A DNA stretch of 64,000 nucleotides from Rostratula benghalensis (Eukaryota; Chordata; Aves; Charadriiformes; Rostratulidae). Of the stretch, positions 1-11,299 are shown piece after piece. The number at the start of each line of letters is the position of its first letter. The stretch's first letter is position 1. Under the pieces are notes generated by a model. The model was not told the DNA's origin. It ran no database searches and saw only the letters and a program-made list of their open reading frames with translations. The translations under genes and the position numbers were made by a program. The DNA is taken from positions 3,273,850 through 3,337,849 of the forward strand of contig VXAI01000013.1 of assembly GCA_013399305.1 (NCBI GenBank), in the 5' to 3' direction.

Positions 1-3000
1 TTGATCATCACAATCTAATTCAAAGTAGAGAGCAAAACTTAGGGATGTTAAAGCCTTGGGCAAAACTACTGTTATGGGGAAAACTTTATGGTTAGCTTCT
101 TGGATTAAAAATCCCTGAGAGTTTTCCACAGGAAAGTTTTATTAAAGGTATGCCATGTTAAATATAGTTATACAACACTCCCTGCTCACATATATAGTTA
201 CATATATATTTATGTATCTGTAAAATCAAACTTAAAGGAGGAAAATCTTTAAAATACCATATAATTCCTTATATCCAGTGTATTGCTTTTTTCTAACATC
301 TTATATTTAATTCATCTCAACCAAATGCTTTCTCTTCCCCCAAAAATCCTCAAAGGCAAAACCAGAAAGACCAGTCAGCTTCACTGGGACAAATCATTCT
401 GGTCATTGTGTCAGTGTGGAAGCATTTTTTCTGATCATAACTAGTTTTGCACTATGGAAACATTTATCCCAGCTTGAGAAAGGTCAGTTGGCTGGTGCTG
501 TGGGTCTTGCTGCTGGGGCATCTCCATCCTGGTGTACTCTGGTTGCTTGTGGAATAGGGACCTCATGGGAGAGGGAGCACAGGTTCCCCTGCCACTCATC
601 CTGGAGCATGGTGGTGGTGCTCAGGCCTGACTGTGGTGTGGCATGATGAATTTTGTCAGGGCAGTGCAAGCTGGAGCTGGTGGCCTCCCTCTGACACCAG
701 TCTTGCACGCCTGACCCCTGCAAGTGGCAGGCAGCAGTGCAGCTCCTTGCTCTCCTCCTGAGATGGTACCATGTCCTCAGTAGGGCTTTGCTCACAAGTC
801 GGGACATAGGCAGGACCTGTGCTTGTATTGGATGTGTTTTCTCACTGCTGTGTGCTTAGTGAGGTAGGTAGAGAGAGCCCTAGAGCAGGGATTAGAGGTG
901 TGAGTCCTGCTGTTCAGGCAGGGACTTCCAGCCTGGTTAAACAGCAGCTTAATGAGGAGAACAAGGCAACCATGGTCCCGGGAACTGCAATGGGGCTGTG
1001 GATGAGGCCAGAGTTTAGCTGTCCTTGTCCTTAGGTGCCTGAGTCCCATGCCAGAGGTAACCATGCCCAGCTGGCTGTCCCCTGGGGGCACATGTATCAC
1101 CTACATGTGTGCATCCATGTCTATCAGGACATTTTAGGCACTTGTAGATGATGCCAAAGTTACACTCTCAAACTTGTTACGGGGCTGATAGAGTTGTACT
1201 CTGCCCCTGTTTATAGGCTGAGCCAGTTGACACCCTGAGAAACACTAAACCCCAGCCTCACCTATCCCCTTATAGATGCCAAATGTCCACAGTCTGCAGA
1301 CTGCAACTTGGGCAAAAGATTTTTCAACAAATAGGTGGATATATTTAACCACAGGCAGGAGATGTTCTTTGAATGCTTGATTTTGAACACTGATCACCCT
1401 TGCCAAGCGAGTTTTTCTCGCATCTGAAATTTTTTCTCTGCAAAGCCAAGGAAAATTTTCTGCTTGGAGACAGCAATTCAGCTCGATCAATTTTCATTTT
1501 TCTGTATGTGGTATGCTGCCAGCAGGTTAGAACTGGGGGCCAAGGATCTGGAATCTTACGTTTATTCCCAGCTGTGCCATTAACTTCTTTAACCACAGGC
1601 AAGTGGGCTTTGGGTTTTTTTGTTGGTTTTTATGTATGTATGTATTTTGTTGCATTAACACAAATGGGATGCCACCTCAGAGGGCTTAATTAGCGTTTGT
1701 AAAACATTTCAAGATTTTGGGATGAAGACAGGGATGATTCCACATGGTAATCAGAATGTCTAATGGCCAGGCCTCCGTTTGCAGAGCAGGCACTAGGAAA
1801 ATGGTGTCAACCCGACGTTTGATCCGCCTGGTTCCCTTCTCCCCCTACCTTAGCCACCTGCAGCAACCTCCAGTTTCCTCTCTCGTGCTGATCATATTAA
1901 AGAACTACTTGTATTGATTTTGAGCAAATCTAATTGATTTCAGAGTAAATCACCTGGAGATTGCAGGCGAGATCCAGAGTCCATTTAAATCACTAGGGAC
2001 CTCCCAAAAGCCTCGGTGGATCCAGGGTGAGCAGGGGCAACATTTGCACCACAGTAATAGCCAGATCAGCGCTCCAAATATGTTAATACATGAGACCATG
2101 TTGAAAAGATAGGGGAATGGAGGTGGACCTGATCTGATCCAGTCATCAGCTTCCTTGTTGCTTAGCAATTTGGGCCCATTTATTTTCTCATTACAGACAC
2201 GGTGGTATGGCGGACAGATAGACACAAGGCCATTCTTGAGTATCATGATCTCCACGCTCACATAGCAGAATTTGGCTTCTTCCCTCTTTTGAACAATAAA
2301 CACAGGTGGAGAAGGTTGTGTTGCTGCTTATGTGAAATGTATTAAGTGACTCAAATCAAATATATTTTTAGCCAAATGAGCAGTATCTAAAACTGCATTG
2401 TGTCACCCTCATGGATCTTCAATCCAAGCAAATCACCCACTAGTTCTAATGAGAACAGAATTCAGTCCCATTTGCAAAATAAAATATGCAGGCTTGAAAG
2501 GCTAAAATTTCCTTGGTGAAGGAATTTCCTTCAGTAAAAAAAACCCTCATTAAAACAAACAAAAAACCAAACAAAAAGAATTAGGGAGAAGTGCCACTGA
2601 GAATTTAAATTATATGGGTTTGTTATTGAGAACTGCATATGTAATTTTTTGTGCATATACATAGTCCATAACAGAGCACATCTGTACACTGCTAGAATAA
2701 CAGATTTATCTACATCAACCTCTGTGGAGAAACTTGTAAACAGAGAAGGAGAGTCACCGTGAAGTTTGGGAAAAAAATAACTGTGAAATTCATCTCTGGT
2801 GAAGCATAATATGGCTGTGAACCTGACTTACCTCTGTGGTGCAGCCATTCATCACTGAAGCTAAAAAGCTCTCATAGCTCTAAGGAAAAAGAAAACAAGT
2901 GCAGAAAACATATATGTCCTTAAAATTTTCACATGTGCCTGTTCAACATTTCTGCAAGAGCACTGTAATGGTCAGAGCTATAAATGTGCAGGTACTTCAC

Positions 3001-5320
3001 AGATGATACATTTATGCACCCCAGACTTTTTAATACAGCCATCAACGTACAGACCAGTGTTTCTCAGAGCTGCTGATAACTTGCAAAGAGTAGGTGCAAA
3101 CTGGGTTATGTTTCTAAGACGCTTTTTAGATTAGGTTCTCTTTATACCTTCAAAGTTTATCTTGGCCTTTGAGGTTTCTTTATGCCTCTTAGCGTTGTCC
3201 TGACTTAGGATTCAGGTGCTTCTAACAATTAGTTTTTTTCAACCGCTCCTGTCTCTATACCCTTACCCAGGAGTTGAGAGCACCATGAGGGGTGTCTGGA
3301 CATGGCAGTGTCTCTTTGTCCAGCTAGCCTGCCACAGCACTGGACACAGATAACTGGACTATGCTTGACCAAGGTCTGCTTATTTTACTGCATGCATGGG
3401 CAACCATAGAGATACGGTTTTGCTGGTTCAGTGCTGGAGCAGGCTTGGTTGAACAATGCTGTCCACACCATGTGGAACAGTGCAGTTCCTGTCAGGCTCA
3501 GATCCTTGGCATTGGAAAGAGGATGGGGATCCTGGAGGCAAATTGTTGGTTTCCCTTCTAATGACTCTTCCACCTGAGAATTAGCCTGTCTTTTGGCTTC
3601 CTGCATGTCAGCAAGGCAGAAAACAGTGCATTCACAGTGGTCCCAACTGGGGAGAACATTCCTGGGGGGCTACTCTTGCAGCAGCCATTGTTCAGAGCAG
3701 CTCCTTCTGGTCTTGAAGGCTGCATGCCTATGAAGGCAGCCTCAAAGCTTGGCAAAGCTCAACAGTCTGATCCTCTCCCTATGGCTCAGGTCTTGTAGTG
3801 AACTCACCTGTCCTTGGGTCTGTCACTGGCTGGAGAGAGGCTTAAATTGGGATCCTTTCCCAGCAGACAGCTAACAGAAAGTTTTTGGCTGCGGACATGC
3901 CAGTTGGTCATCAGTAGTGGAGCAAATCTTCTGATGGAACTGTGAAACCACCCGTCAGAGAGCCGTTTGAGTTAAATAGGAGCTAACCAAAGCCCAGCCT
4001 GGAATTTTTTAGGCTCAATCAGTTTTCCAGATAACCATATCAGCCATTAGCACTAACAACCCACAAACCTCAGCTGGCCCAGCAGGCGGGACAGCAGCCA
4101 CAGCTGGCCACAGCTGGCAGACCAGTACAAGGGGACTGTGTACCGGGCAGAGCCTCGCAGCCCAGCTGGCAATCCCGCAGCTTAGCCCAGGACCACAAAG
4201 GGAAGTTGCGTAAAAGTTTAAAATTAATAACTCAACACTCCTTTTATTTGTGAGCTTTAACTTCTGGAGAATGTGTGTCCTGCCACATTACTTCAACCTT
4301 GAAATGAAGTACAAATGGATGTGATTCAGACTCTAAATATTTAAAGCCAGAATCTAATCTTAGATACATTGTGTGTGCTGTCATCATAAAAACCCGATAA
4401 AGAGAGACAATGATGGACAGCAGAGATTGAAATTACATTCAAGTTCTGTATTAAAAAACTTGCCCTGTTAATTCACATGAATGATTAACCACAAAGAAAC
4501 TGAGGTCTGTGAGTTAGAGCGGTGCTGAAGTGGTCTTTGTTGTCACTGTCTTAGTTAACTTCAGAAAAGAATAGTCCAAAGCCACCTCACAGGGAAAGGA
4601 CGTCACCTCCCCTTTCCCCTCTCTTCTCATGGAGATGCAGCTAAACTATTAACATTTTCCAGTTAAATGGCAAACAAAATGTTTCTGATCTTCCTTTCAC
4701 TGAGAAGAAAGATAAAATCACAACCATAACGTAAATCAAAAGCTATAATAGCACTCGGGCAGTTACAGGCTCTTGCTGTAGATAGCCAGGTCAAAGCAAT
4801 CAGCATATGAAACTTCAGACATAACAAGCAAAACCCATAACTTGCCACAGCTCTCTAGTGAGTATTATTGTGAGAGGAGTAAGTGCACCAGGGTATGACC
4901 CTATTAAATACCAAACCTGTAGCTCCAAAATTGCACAAAACCCAGATGGATGATCTCATCTCAAGCAGTAATGTACCAGAATACAAAGCAAGTGCTTCAA
5001 GCGCACAAGAAAAGCAATATAAGACCATGTTAAAATAAAGGGTAGAATATATATGGACAGCTGAGCAAAATGGGGGATGCTAGATCTGCAGCTGCTGAAC
5101 CTGATGGTGGTCTTTCTGTTCCTTAGCTGGATTTTAAGGCCTCATTACAGGAGTTTTGGATACCATAACCATATAGCAGCCTGATAAGACAAACTTTAGT
5201 CCACTAAAAGCAGCAATAAGGCTGAATAGCCACAACAAGCAAATGCAATATGTGTGTATTTAGCCTTATCTAAAGACTAAATGACACTAACACGAACTGT
5301 GTTGCTTTCTAATTTGGTAC

Positions 5321-5362
5321 TAGAGGGGGCTGGGCTAGAGGGGGCTGGGCTAGAGGGTGCTA
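5321..5362. repeat. 15-bp tandem repeat, about 2.8 copies
   Basis: The unit TAGAGGGGGCTGGGC is present twice exactly and then partially (TAGAGGGTGC). It is a small minisatellite in the downstream flank. Confidence 0.85.
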
Positions 5363-8004
5363 CAAACTTTAGGTAGAGATTAGATGAACTCAGAAGGACC
5401 GTTTGTACATCAGATATGAATAGTATTGTATGTAACCGGAGGGGTTTTATTAAGAAAACAAACATGACTTAGTTTAGACAGATGGAAATGTTTTATATTT
5501 CAGTAAGGCTGTCTGCGCTAGCATAAAAAAAATCCACTTCTGTCATTTGCTAGTGAGCTGAGCCCAGGAGGGCCTGAGTGCCCACGGGGTGCTTCGGGGA
5601 TGAAAAGTGCCTGACTAATCCAGACAGGGATTGTTTCCTTCCATGGACTTTCAGATGAATGTAGTGTCGTGGTCCAGCAAGTGCCACCGAAACGCAAGGT
5701 GAAAACCCACAAGAAGAAGGATCACATGAAGGAAACCAGCCAGACTCACAATAATGACATTCCAAACAACAATCTGGAGGCACTTTTACAATTGTGAGCA
5801 TTTGCCATGGACCCAGATGCAGCTGCAGGAAACATGGATTTTGGTTTGGTTTATATCTCATGGATTGGCATCCAGGCTTTGCAACTTGCAAGTATGATCT
5901 CTTACTGAATAGGAGCAGAGCCACAGGAGAGGAAAGATTAAGGGTATCAAAGGAATACATTTTTCATTTCACTCCTTTCTTATTACAGTAGATTAAAAGA
6001 AAAAAAAAGAGTTTTGTTCAACATTCAATTTTGAGGAGAATTAAATAAGCCAAAAACATTGTTCAGAATTAGAGCACTGAATAAAGGATTTCAAAACCAC
6101 AGTGTGTGGTTCATGGTGGGATTTTTATTTCCTTTTAAGATGAGCCATATACAGCTGTACAAGAGCTATTGTCCTCTGTCCCACTGAAGAAATAGTTTCT
6201 TTCTGAAGTGTTCAATCTGTTAAGACACATAGGTCCTTTAAAAGCTTAAAAAAATGAGGAAAGCACTCAAACTCTCTTCTGGTTCAAATGGCGATTATCT
6301 AAAAAGCGGCAAAGAAACAGGAATACATGGGCAAATGAAATAGCTTTTGATTGCCTGGCTATGAATGATAGTAGGATTTGTCCTCTTTGGGAATGGCACA
6401 CAGCAGCAGGCAGTGTGCACCAGCAAGACAAAAGTCAGCCCTGAAGGACTGGTATGACAGCAGTGATCTTGCGTAGCATGGATGGTTATTACAAGCCCGC
6501 ACAGGAGAAGCCACTTTCTTCTCTAATGGATGGAGAAATGTTCCCTCCCACTGAGCCATAAGGGGACATAGTTTGAAGAAAACAAAACCCTTAAAAAACT
6601 TCCTGATAACTGGAAGAATATGGAAAGTCTTTTTTCCTTCTCTTCTATAGGAATTGTCAACCACCAAGAGTTCCACCATCCAGGCAAAGGCTAACAAAAG
6701 TGGAAGGCTGAAAGACCAACTTGAGTTTACAATTTTACCTTTCAAATTCATCGCTCATCAACCGAAGGAGTGTGTCTCAAAATAAAAAAGACAGAAATGC
6801 AACCTAGGTAAGTGCAGAGCCTGAGGAAGCTGAATTACTGATCATTTTTAGCCTGTGTGCTGCTGTCATTCGTTATCCAGGGAATCGCATGCTGCAGGCA
6901 GATGTGGCAAAGCGGACCTCTAAGAAGGGAGGAGCTTGTGTGATGGTGAAACTGGAAAGCTTCAGGCACTGAACTCAACTGCGTTGATCTGGGAATAAGA
7001 GACAAAAGCAAGTCACAAGGACCATGGTGCTGAGGTTTCCAGTGCAGCAACTTTAGTGACTTGAAGTGCCAAATTTCAAGCTCTCTGAGTGTAAAACAGA
7101 ATAGCACAGGACTTGAGCCAGCGGTTGGTTGAAAAATGGATGGCAGCCAGGTGTTCTTTAAACTTCTGAGGCTGTCTGTCTCGTTGATCTGGCAGGTTAG
7201 CTCTAGACAGAGGAAGAAAAAAAAATATCCAAACAACTTTCCCCATAAACTTTTTCTGAGACAAGTCAACAGGCTTGGAAACTGTCTTAAGAGAAAGCAA
7301 GCTTCATTCAAGATTTCTTCAGAAAGTCCTCAGGGAACTGTTACACCGTGTGCTTAGGTGCAAATGGAAAACCTAACTAGAACCTTAATTTATCAGGGTA
7401 AATTGAGGTTTTGAAACCATAGAAAGCATGTGAAAGAGCCATTTCTGGATCACATAAGAGATTATTTTAGACCATGTAAGTCCATATTACCAAGGCATAC
7501 TATGGTTGAAAATGGTTGCTTTACTAACAAGGCTTGAGGACCTGGCACAGTAAAGGACTGGCCACAAAATTATACCAGTGCTGGTAAATCCAGGAGCGCT
7601 GAAATTCAAGCTCAGAGCCATTTCAAGACTTCATGCAGCTGACTAAAAATCTCGTGTTACATTTGGGCATTTGTAAATTTATGAATTCCTGGAATATATT
7701 TTTGTTTATAGTGATGGCTCTGCTGGCCTGTGAAAGGTTGCCAGAAAGGCCAGCTTAGAGAATGAGAGTAAACAGCTCAGATTGAGCAGGCTGAGAAACA
7801 TGTGCCCAACACAGCAGCTGGCAAAAGGGGGAGGCTCAAGTAAGGCCGTTACAGACTCAGGAGAAACCATCTTGCAGAAGCCCTATGCCTCACATATACA
7901 AGCTAACCGAGATCCCCCTGCACCTATAACCACTTCCTTATAAATCTATAGTGTATAAATCAGGTCAGTGACATAGTTTAGTGATGGTTTTTTTATCAGT
8001 TACG

Positions 8005-8058
8005 TTGATGGTTGGACTAGATGATTTCAAAGGTCTAAAATTCTATGATTCTGTGATA
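8005..8058 (+). mobile_element. CR1 LINE, 3' tail fragment
   Basis: GGTTGGACTAGATGATTTCA followed by an AAAGGTC segment and a TTCTATGATTCTGTGAT end is the typical avian CR1 3' terminus in sense orientation. Only the last ~55 bases are left. Confidence 0.85.
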
Positions 8059-9400
8059 CAGAGACCAGCAAAATGATCTAGCAAGGTGTTAGAGGGGAAA
8101 CCTGGTGCTAAAGAGTAGACAGTAAATTCCTGGCTGGAGACAAAACCCCAAATTCCTGTTCAATTGAGCAAGCTACTCCATATTAGTCAAGCAGGGGCAG
8201 GGTCCTCACCCCATCATCACCTCTACTTGCTTGTTTGTTGGTGGGGAGACAAGCAAACCTTTGGAGATGCTAAAGTCAGCAATGGGATTCAGACTTGATG
8301 GTGGTGGCTGACACTCTGCACCCACCTCTGAACTATAGTTGGAAAATATTCAAGCAAAGGAGTTTTGTTCCCAGCTGCTGCTATGGAGTAGAGTGGCTCC
8401 TATTATGCAGGGAGAAGGTTTTCTTGTGCTCAAAAAAGTACCCCTTACAGGGGCTGCAGAGGGAATGAAAAGGAGGGAGACCCCTGGTGAGCTTTTTTCT
8501 TTTATCTTGCAGATGAACCAGATGGCAGGAGCAGCAGAAACCAAAGGAGGAGCATGAAGCCTTTAAGAATCAGTTTGCTAAAATGTGGGGAAGACTGAAG
8601 CCAAAAATCTAGGCCTGGACAAAACTGAGCACCAGAGTGGAAAAACAAGCACTGGAGGAGTTCAGCCAAACTGGGAGAGAATAAAATAAACCAGCTCAGT
8701 TGTTTAATTCAAATTCCAAATCAGTGCTTTCAGGAGAAGAGACTTAGAGAAACTGAAGAACTGGCACTAAGTCTCTTTTGTCACTGCAGCTGCTCACCGT
8801 TATCTGCCTCCATGTTCCCTGGCAGACAGCACTGCAGCGCCGAAAGCCTGCAAATTTCCCAGGATGTGAAAAAAAGGGGCATCAAAGAGTGACCAGTGTA
8901 TCCATCACAAACTCACACACGCCAGCACACACACGCACACTCTCGTCTACCAGGTAAGAAAGATTCAGCATCAGTTTAAGATCGCCTGCAGCTGCTCTGC
9001 GCCAAGTCACTGATGGTGGGGGACACATAATGTTCCCCCTGAAAGCCTGCTTGCTCAAGCAAGGCTTTCTGATCACCCTGGAGAGATGCTGCTGAGCCTG
9101 CATTTTAATTGGCTTTCGGGTCCCAAGACGGATTTTCATCAGGCAAGAAGACCTGGCTGCGGGACGTTGCACTACATCCTCCCTTCTCAAGAGAACTCTT
9201 GTTTTTCACAGCAAGTGCCCGCAAAAAAGGGCATGATGTCAGGCACACCATCTGCAGGATGCGCTGTGAGCCTCCATTACCAACCGCAGACTGACGGACG
9301 CTGCTGCTGCTCTATCCCCCCTGGAGGAAGCATCCCAAACCCCTTTCAACACCCACCCTCCCAATAGTTCAGTAAAGATCCCATGAGACTTGGTGGAAAA

Positions 9401-11194
9401 AAACCAACATTGTATTTGATTTACAATTAACAGGATTTACAGATAATGACAAAGAAACAGATTAGCTATGAAATTAGGATGCTTTTGTTGATGAAGGAGT
9501 AGCTGGCAAAGCACCTTTATGTGGAAGTCATGTACCTCAGTCCTAAACAGTGTAAAATAACTTACAGCCCAGGCAGGTTCAGGAATGATTATACACAAAT
9601 GCAAGAAGCTGAGTACGAAACAATCCAAAAAAAACCCCCCCTCCTGGCTTACTGGGCAGGAAACCAGTTCTGGCGAGGCTTTTGATTTTCAGGAACTGAC
9701 GGCAGGTCCCACTGAGAAATACTAGGAAATTTTCAAAACGGGGTAAAAATATTAACAAACAGTAAAAGTCACCGTGTGACAACCTACGGGGCAGGGAGAG
9801 CGGGCGGCAGAGACTGCGGTAGCTTGCTGAGATTCAGCAGCGTCCGGGCGCTTGGCAGGACAAGGAACGGAGGGAGGGTACAGATGGCAGCACTTCATTA
9901 AAATGCTACTTTACTGCCAAAAAACTTGCAAGACAAAGAGGAATAAAGTTCTCCGATGTGCAATACAGCAATTTAAGAAGACGTACCTAACATTTTTTGA
10001 TTTGTACGGAGCTTACCTATATTGTAAACACACACTTTCCGACAAGTTATTTCAATTGTCTTTGCTATGGGTTATGGTGTGTATTCGATCAAATGCAGCA
10101 TTCCAAGGCTCAAAACTGACTGAGTGGTTTTCAATAGACGGGTATATGATTTTTCCAATATCATACTAGTATTTTACATCACAAATACAATAAAAACAAG
10201 TGATGGTATTTCTAGGACAGTCCCAAGATTCAAATAAAAAATCATCAGAACCATTCTAAAATAAGATACTATACATAATCAAATCATGTTAAACAGCACA
10301 CTCTCGGCAAGCAGCTAATTACAAGCATTCTGCTGGTCATGTTTTTCACACAAAAGTCATTCAATAGCACATAAATATTTCTTTTTTTGATCTGCTTCTT
10401 TTTACAAAACCATTCATCAGATTCACAGAATTAGTACAAGTAAGGCACATTAGCATATATCATAAAACTCACAATAATAACAAAGAGTTGTAAAGTTTTA
10501 AGGACTAATTCCTTCTTTGCAGTGATTTCTGAACCAAATGAGACTTAATCAGTACAACCCTCCTACACTGACGTTACTCTTATTTCTGTCACAGCCTACT
10601 GTGGTGGGTGCAATACTGTGCATCACCATGGACATAAATAATTAAATTAAGAACCATGTGTGGTAGCAAATCCCATGTTCAGATTCTGCAGAGAAATTGG
10701 ACGTGTTGCTCATGGTGTTCGTTGTGAGCACAGACAAAGATTTGGAGCTGTATGGAAGTCAATTTCCAGTTATCAAAATAAAAGGGGATATTGCATGTGT
10801 CTCTGAGTATGCTATTGTTTTCCTAGTACAAATATTGCTTAATGTAGAAAGGATGCTATAGTATTGAAATTACTTGCATAATGGATCCTAAATGCTGATG
10901 TCTCAGACTCTACTAAATTAAACAAACTATAGGTTTTCCTTCTTCCACCCCCCACCCTGCCCCCAACCAAAGGACTCTCTTTCCCACAGAAGATTCATTT
11001 ACACACAACACAGCTTTTAATTAGAAGCATAATTTACAGTAAAAATTCTTTACATTACACCTCTGCTATCAAAAAAACATGAAATCTTTCATTTAAAGTT
11101 GTAATTATACATTAAAAAATAGAACACTATTTCCTTAACAGGAAGAATGAATTTGAACATCTTCAGATCAGATTTCTTTATTGCGGCTTTTGAG
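9401..11194 (-). other. PLXNB2: Probable 3' UTR of PLXNB2 (extent uncertain)
   Basis: Between the stop codon and about 9.4 kb the sequence is AT-rich, repeat-free and has no convincing open frame, as expected of a long 3' UTR. Candidate poly(A) signals on the minus strand are AATAAA at 11177-11182 (only 13 nt past the stop, so perhaps unused) and ATTAAA at 11016-11021. No good AATAAA was found further down to 9.4 kb. The true end cannot be fixed from sequence alone. Confidence 0.45.
11177..11182 (-). promoter_or_regulatory. AATAAA hexamer just past the PLXNB2 stop
   Basis: A canonical poly(A) hexamer on the minus strand starts 13 nt after the stop codon. Its use would give an extremely short 3' UTR. 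It may be fortuitous in this A-rich stretch. Confidence 0.3.
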
Positions 11195-11299
11195 TCAAAG
11201 GTCAGTCACTTTATTCTCTAACGCAGCTGCTATTTGCTGTAAACGGAAGGCAAGCTGCATTTTTTGTGCAGCTGGATCCTCTTCAAGTGCATTTATAAT
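11195..11299 (-). CDS. PLXNB2: PLXNB2 terminal coding exon with PDZ ligand, residues 1047-1080 and stop
   Basis: After an AATCTGG-type junction (CCAG acceptor) the reading is [34 protein letters not shown] and a TGA stop at 11195-11197. The last four residues, VTDL, form the class I PDZ ligand by which B plexins bind PDZ-RhoGEF and LARG to activate RhoA. The exon continues without interruption into the 3' UTR. Confidence 0.97.
   Translation of the reverse strand: MINALEEDPAAQKMQLAFRLQQIAAALENKVTDL

Larger units (their letters stand above)
1..9400. other. Downstream flank of PLXNB2, no supported gene
   Basis: Apart from a CR1 scrap (8005-8058) and a small 15-bp tandem repeat (5321-5362), this stretch holds no gene I can support. 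Open frames of 60-158 codons occur on both strands but have no recognisable domain and overlap one another. In mammals MAPK11 lies downstream of PLXNB2, but no kinase motif (such as HRD or DFG contexts) was seen here. Weak plus-strand exon-like segments are described in the findings. Confidence 0.6.

Noticed and set aside
1950..2303. 117-codon minus-strand frame with a hydrophobic stretch (NMVSCINIFGALIWLLLW)
   Set aside because: Considered as an old viral envelope or membrane protein remnant. There is no supporting motif, neighbouring long terminal repeats or other retroviral frame nearby.
4075..4135. Repeated CAGCTGGC/CACAGCTGGC words
   Set aside because: Imperfect, short and irregular; not a defined tandem repeat or mobile element.
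5550..5960. 136-codon minus-strand frame with many Cys
   Set aside because: Antisense to an equally open plus-strand stretch. Cysteine spacing fits no known domain.
6359..6751. 130-codon minus-strand open frame
   Set aside because: No recognised motif and no splice or regulatory context beyond chance. The plus strand of its end also looks open.
6652..6808. Plus-strand segment with strong acceptor (TTCTCTTCTATAG) and donor (GTAAGT)
   Set aside because: All three frames contain a stop between these sites, so it cannot be an internal coding exon. At most it is non-coding or a chance pair of sites.
6835..7311. 158-codon minus-strand open frame downstream of PLXNB2
   Set aside because: Leu/Ser/Phe-rich reading with no domain. 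Overlaps other open frames on both strands, and such lengths are expected by chance in 64 kb.
8339..9367. Several 60-100-codon frames just downstream of the PLXNB2 3' UTR
   Set aside because: No start context, splice sites or protein similarity that I can recognise, and they overlap each other on both strands.
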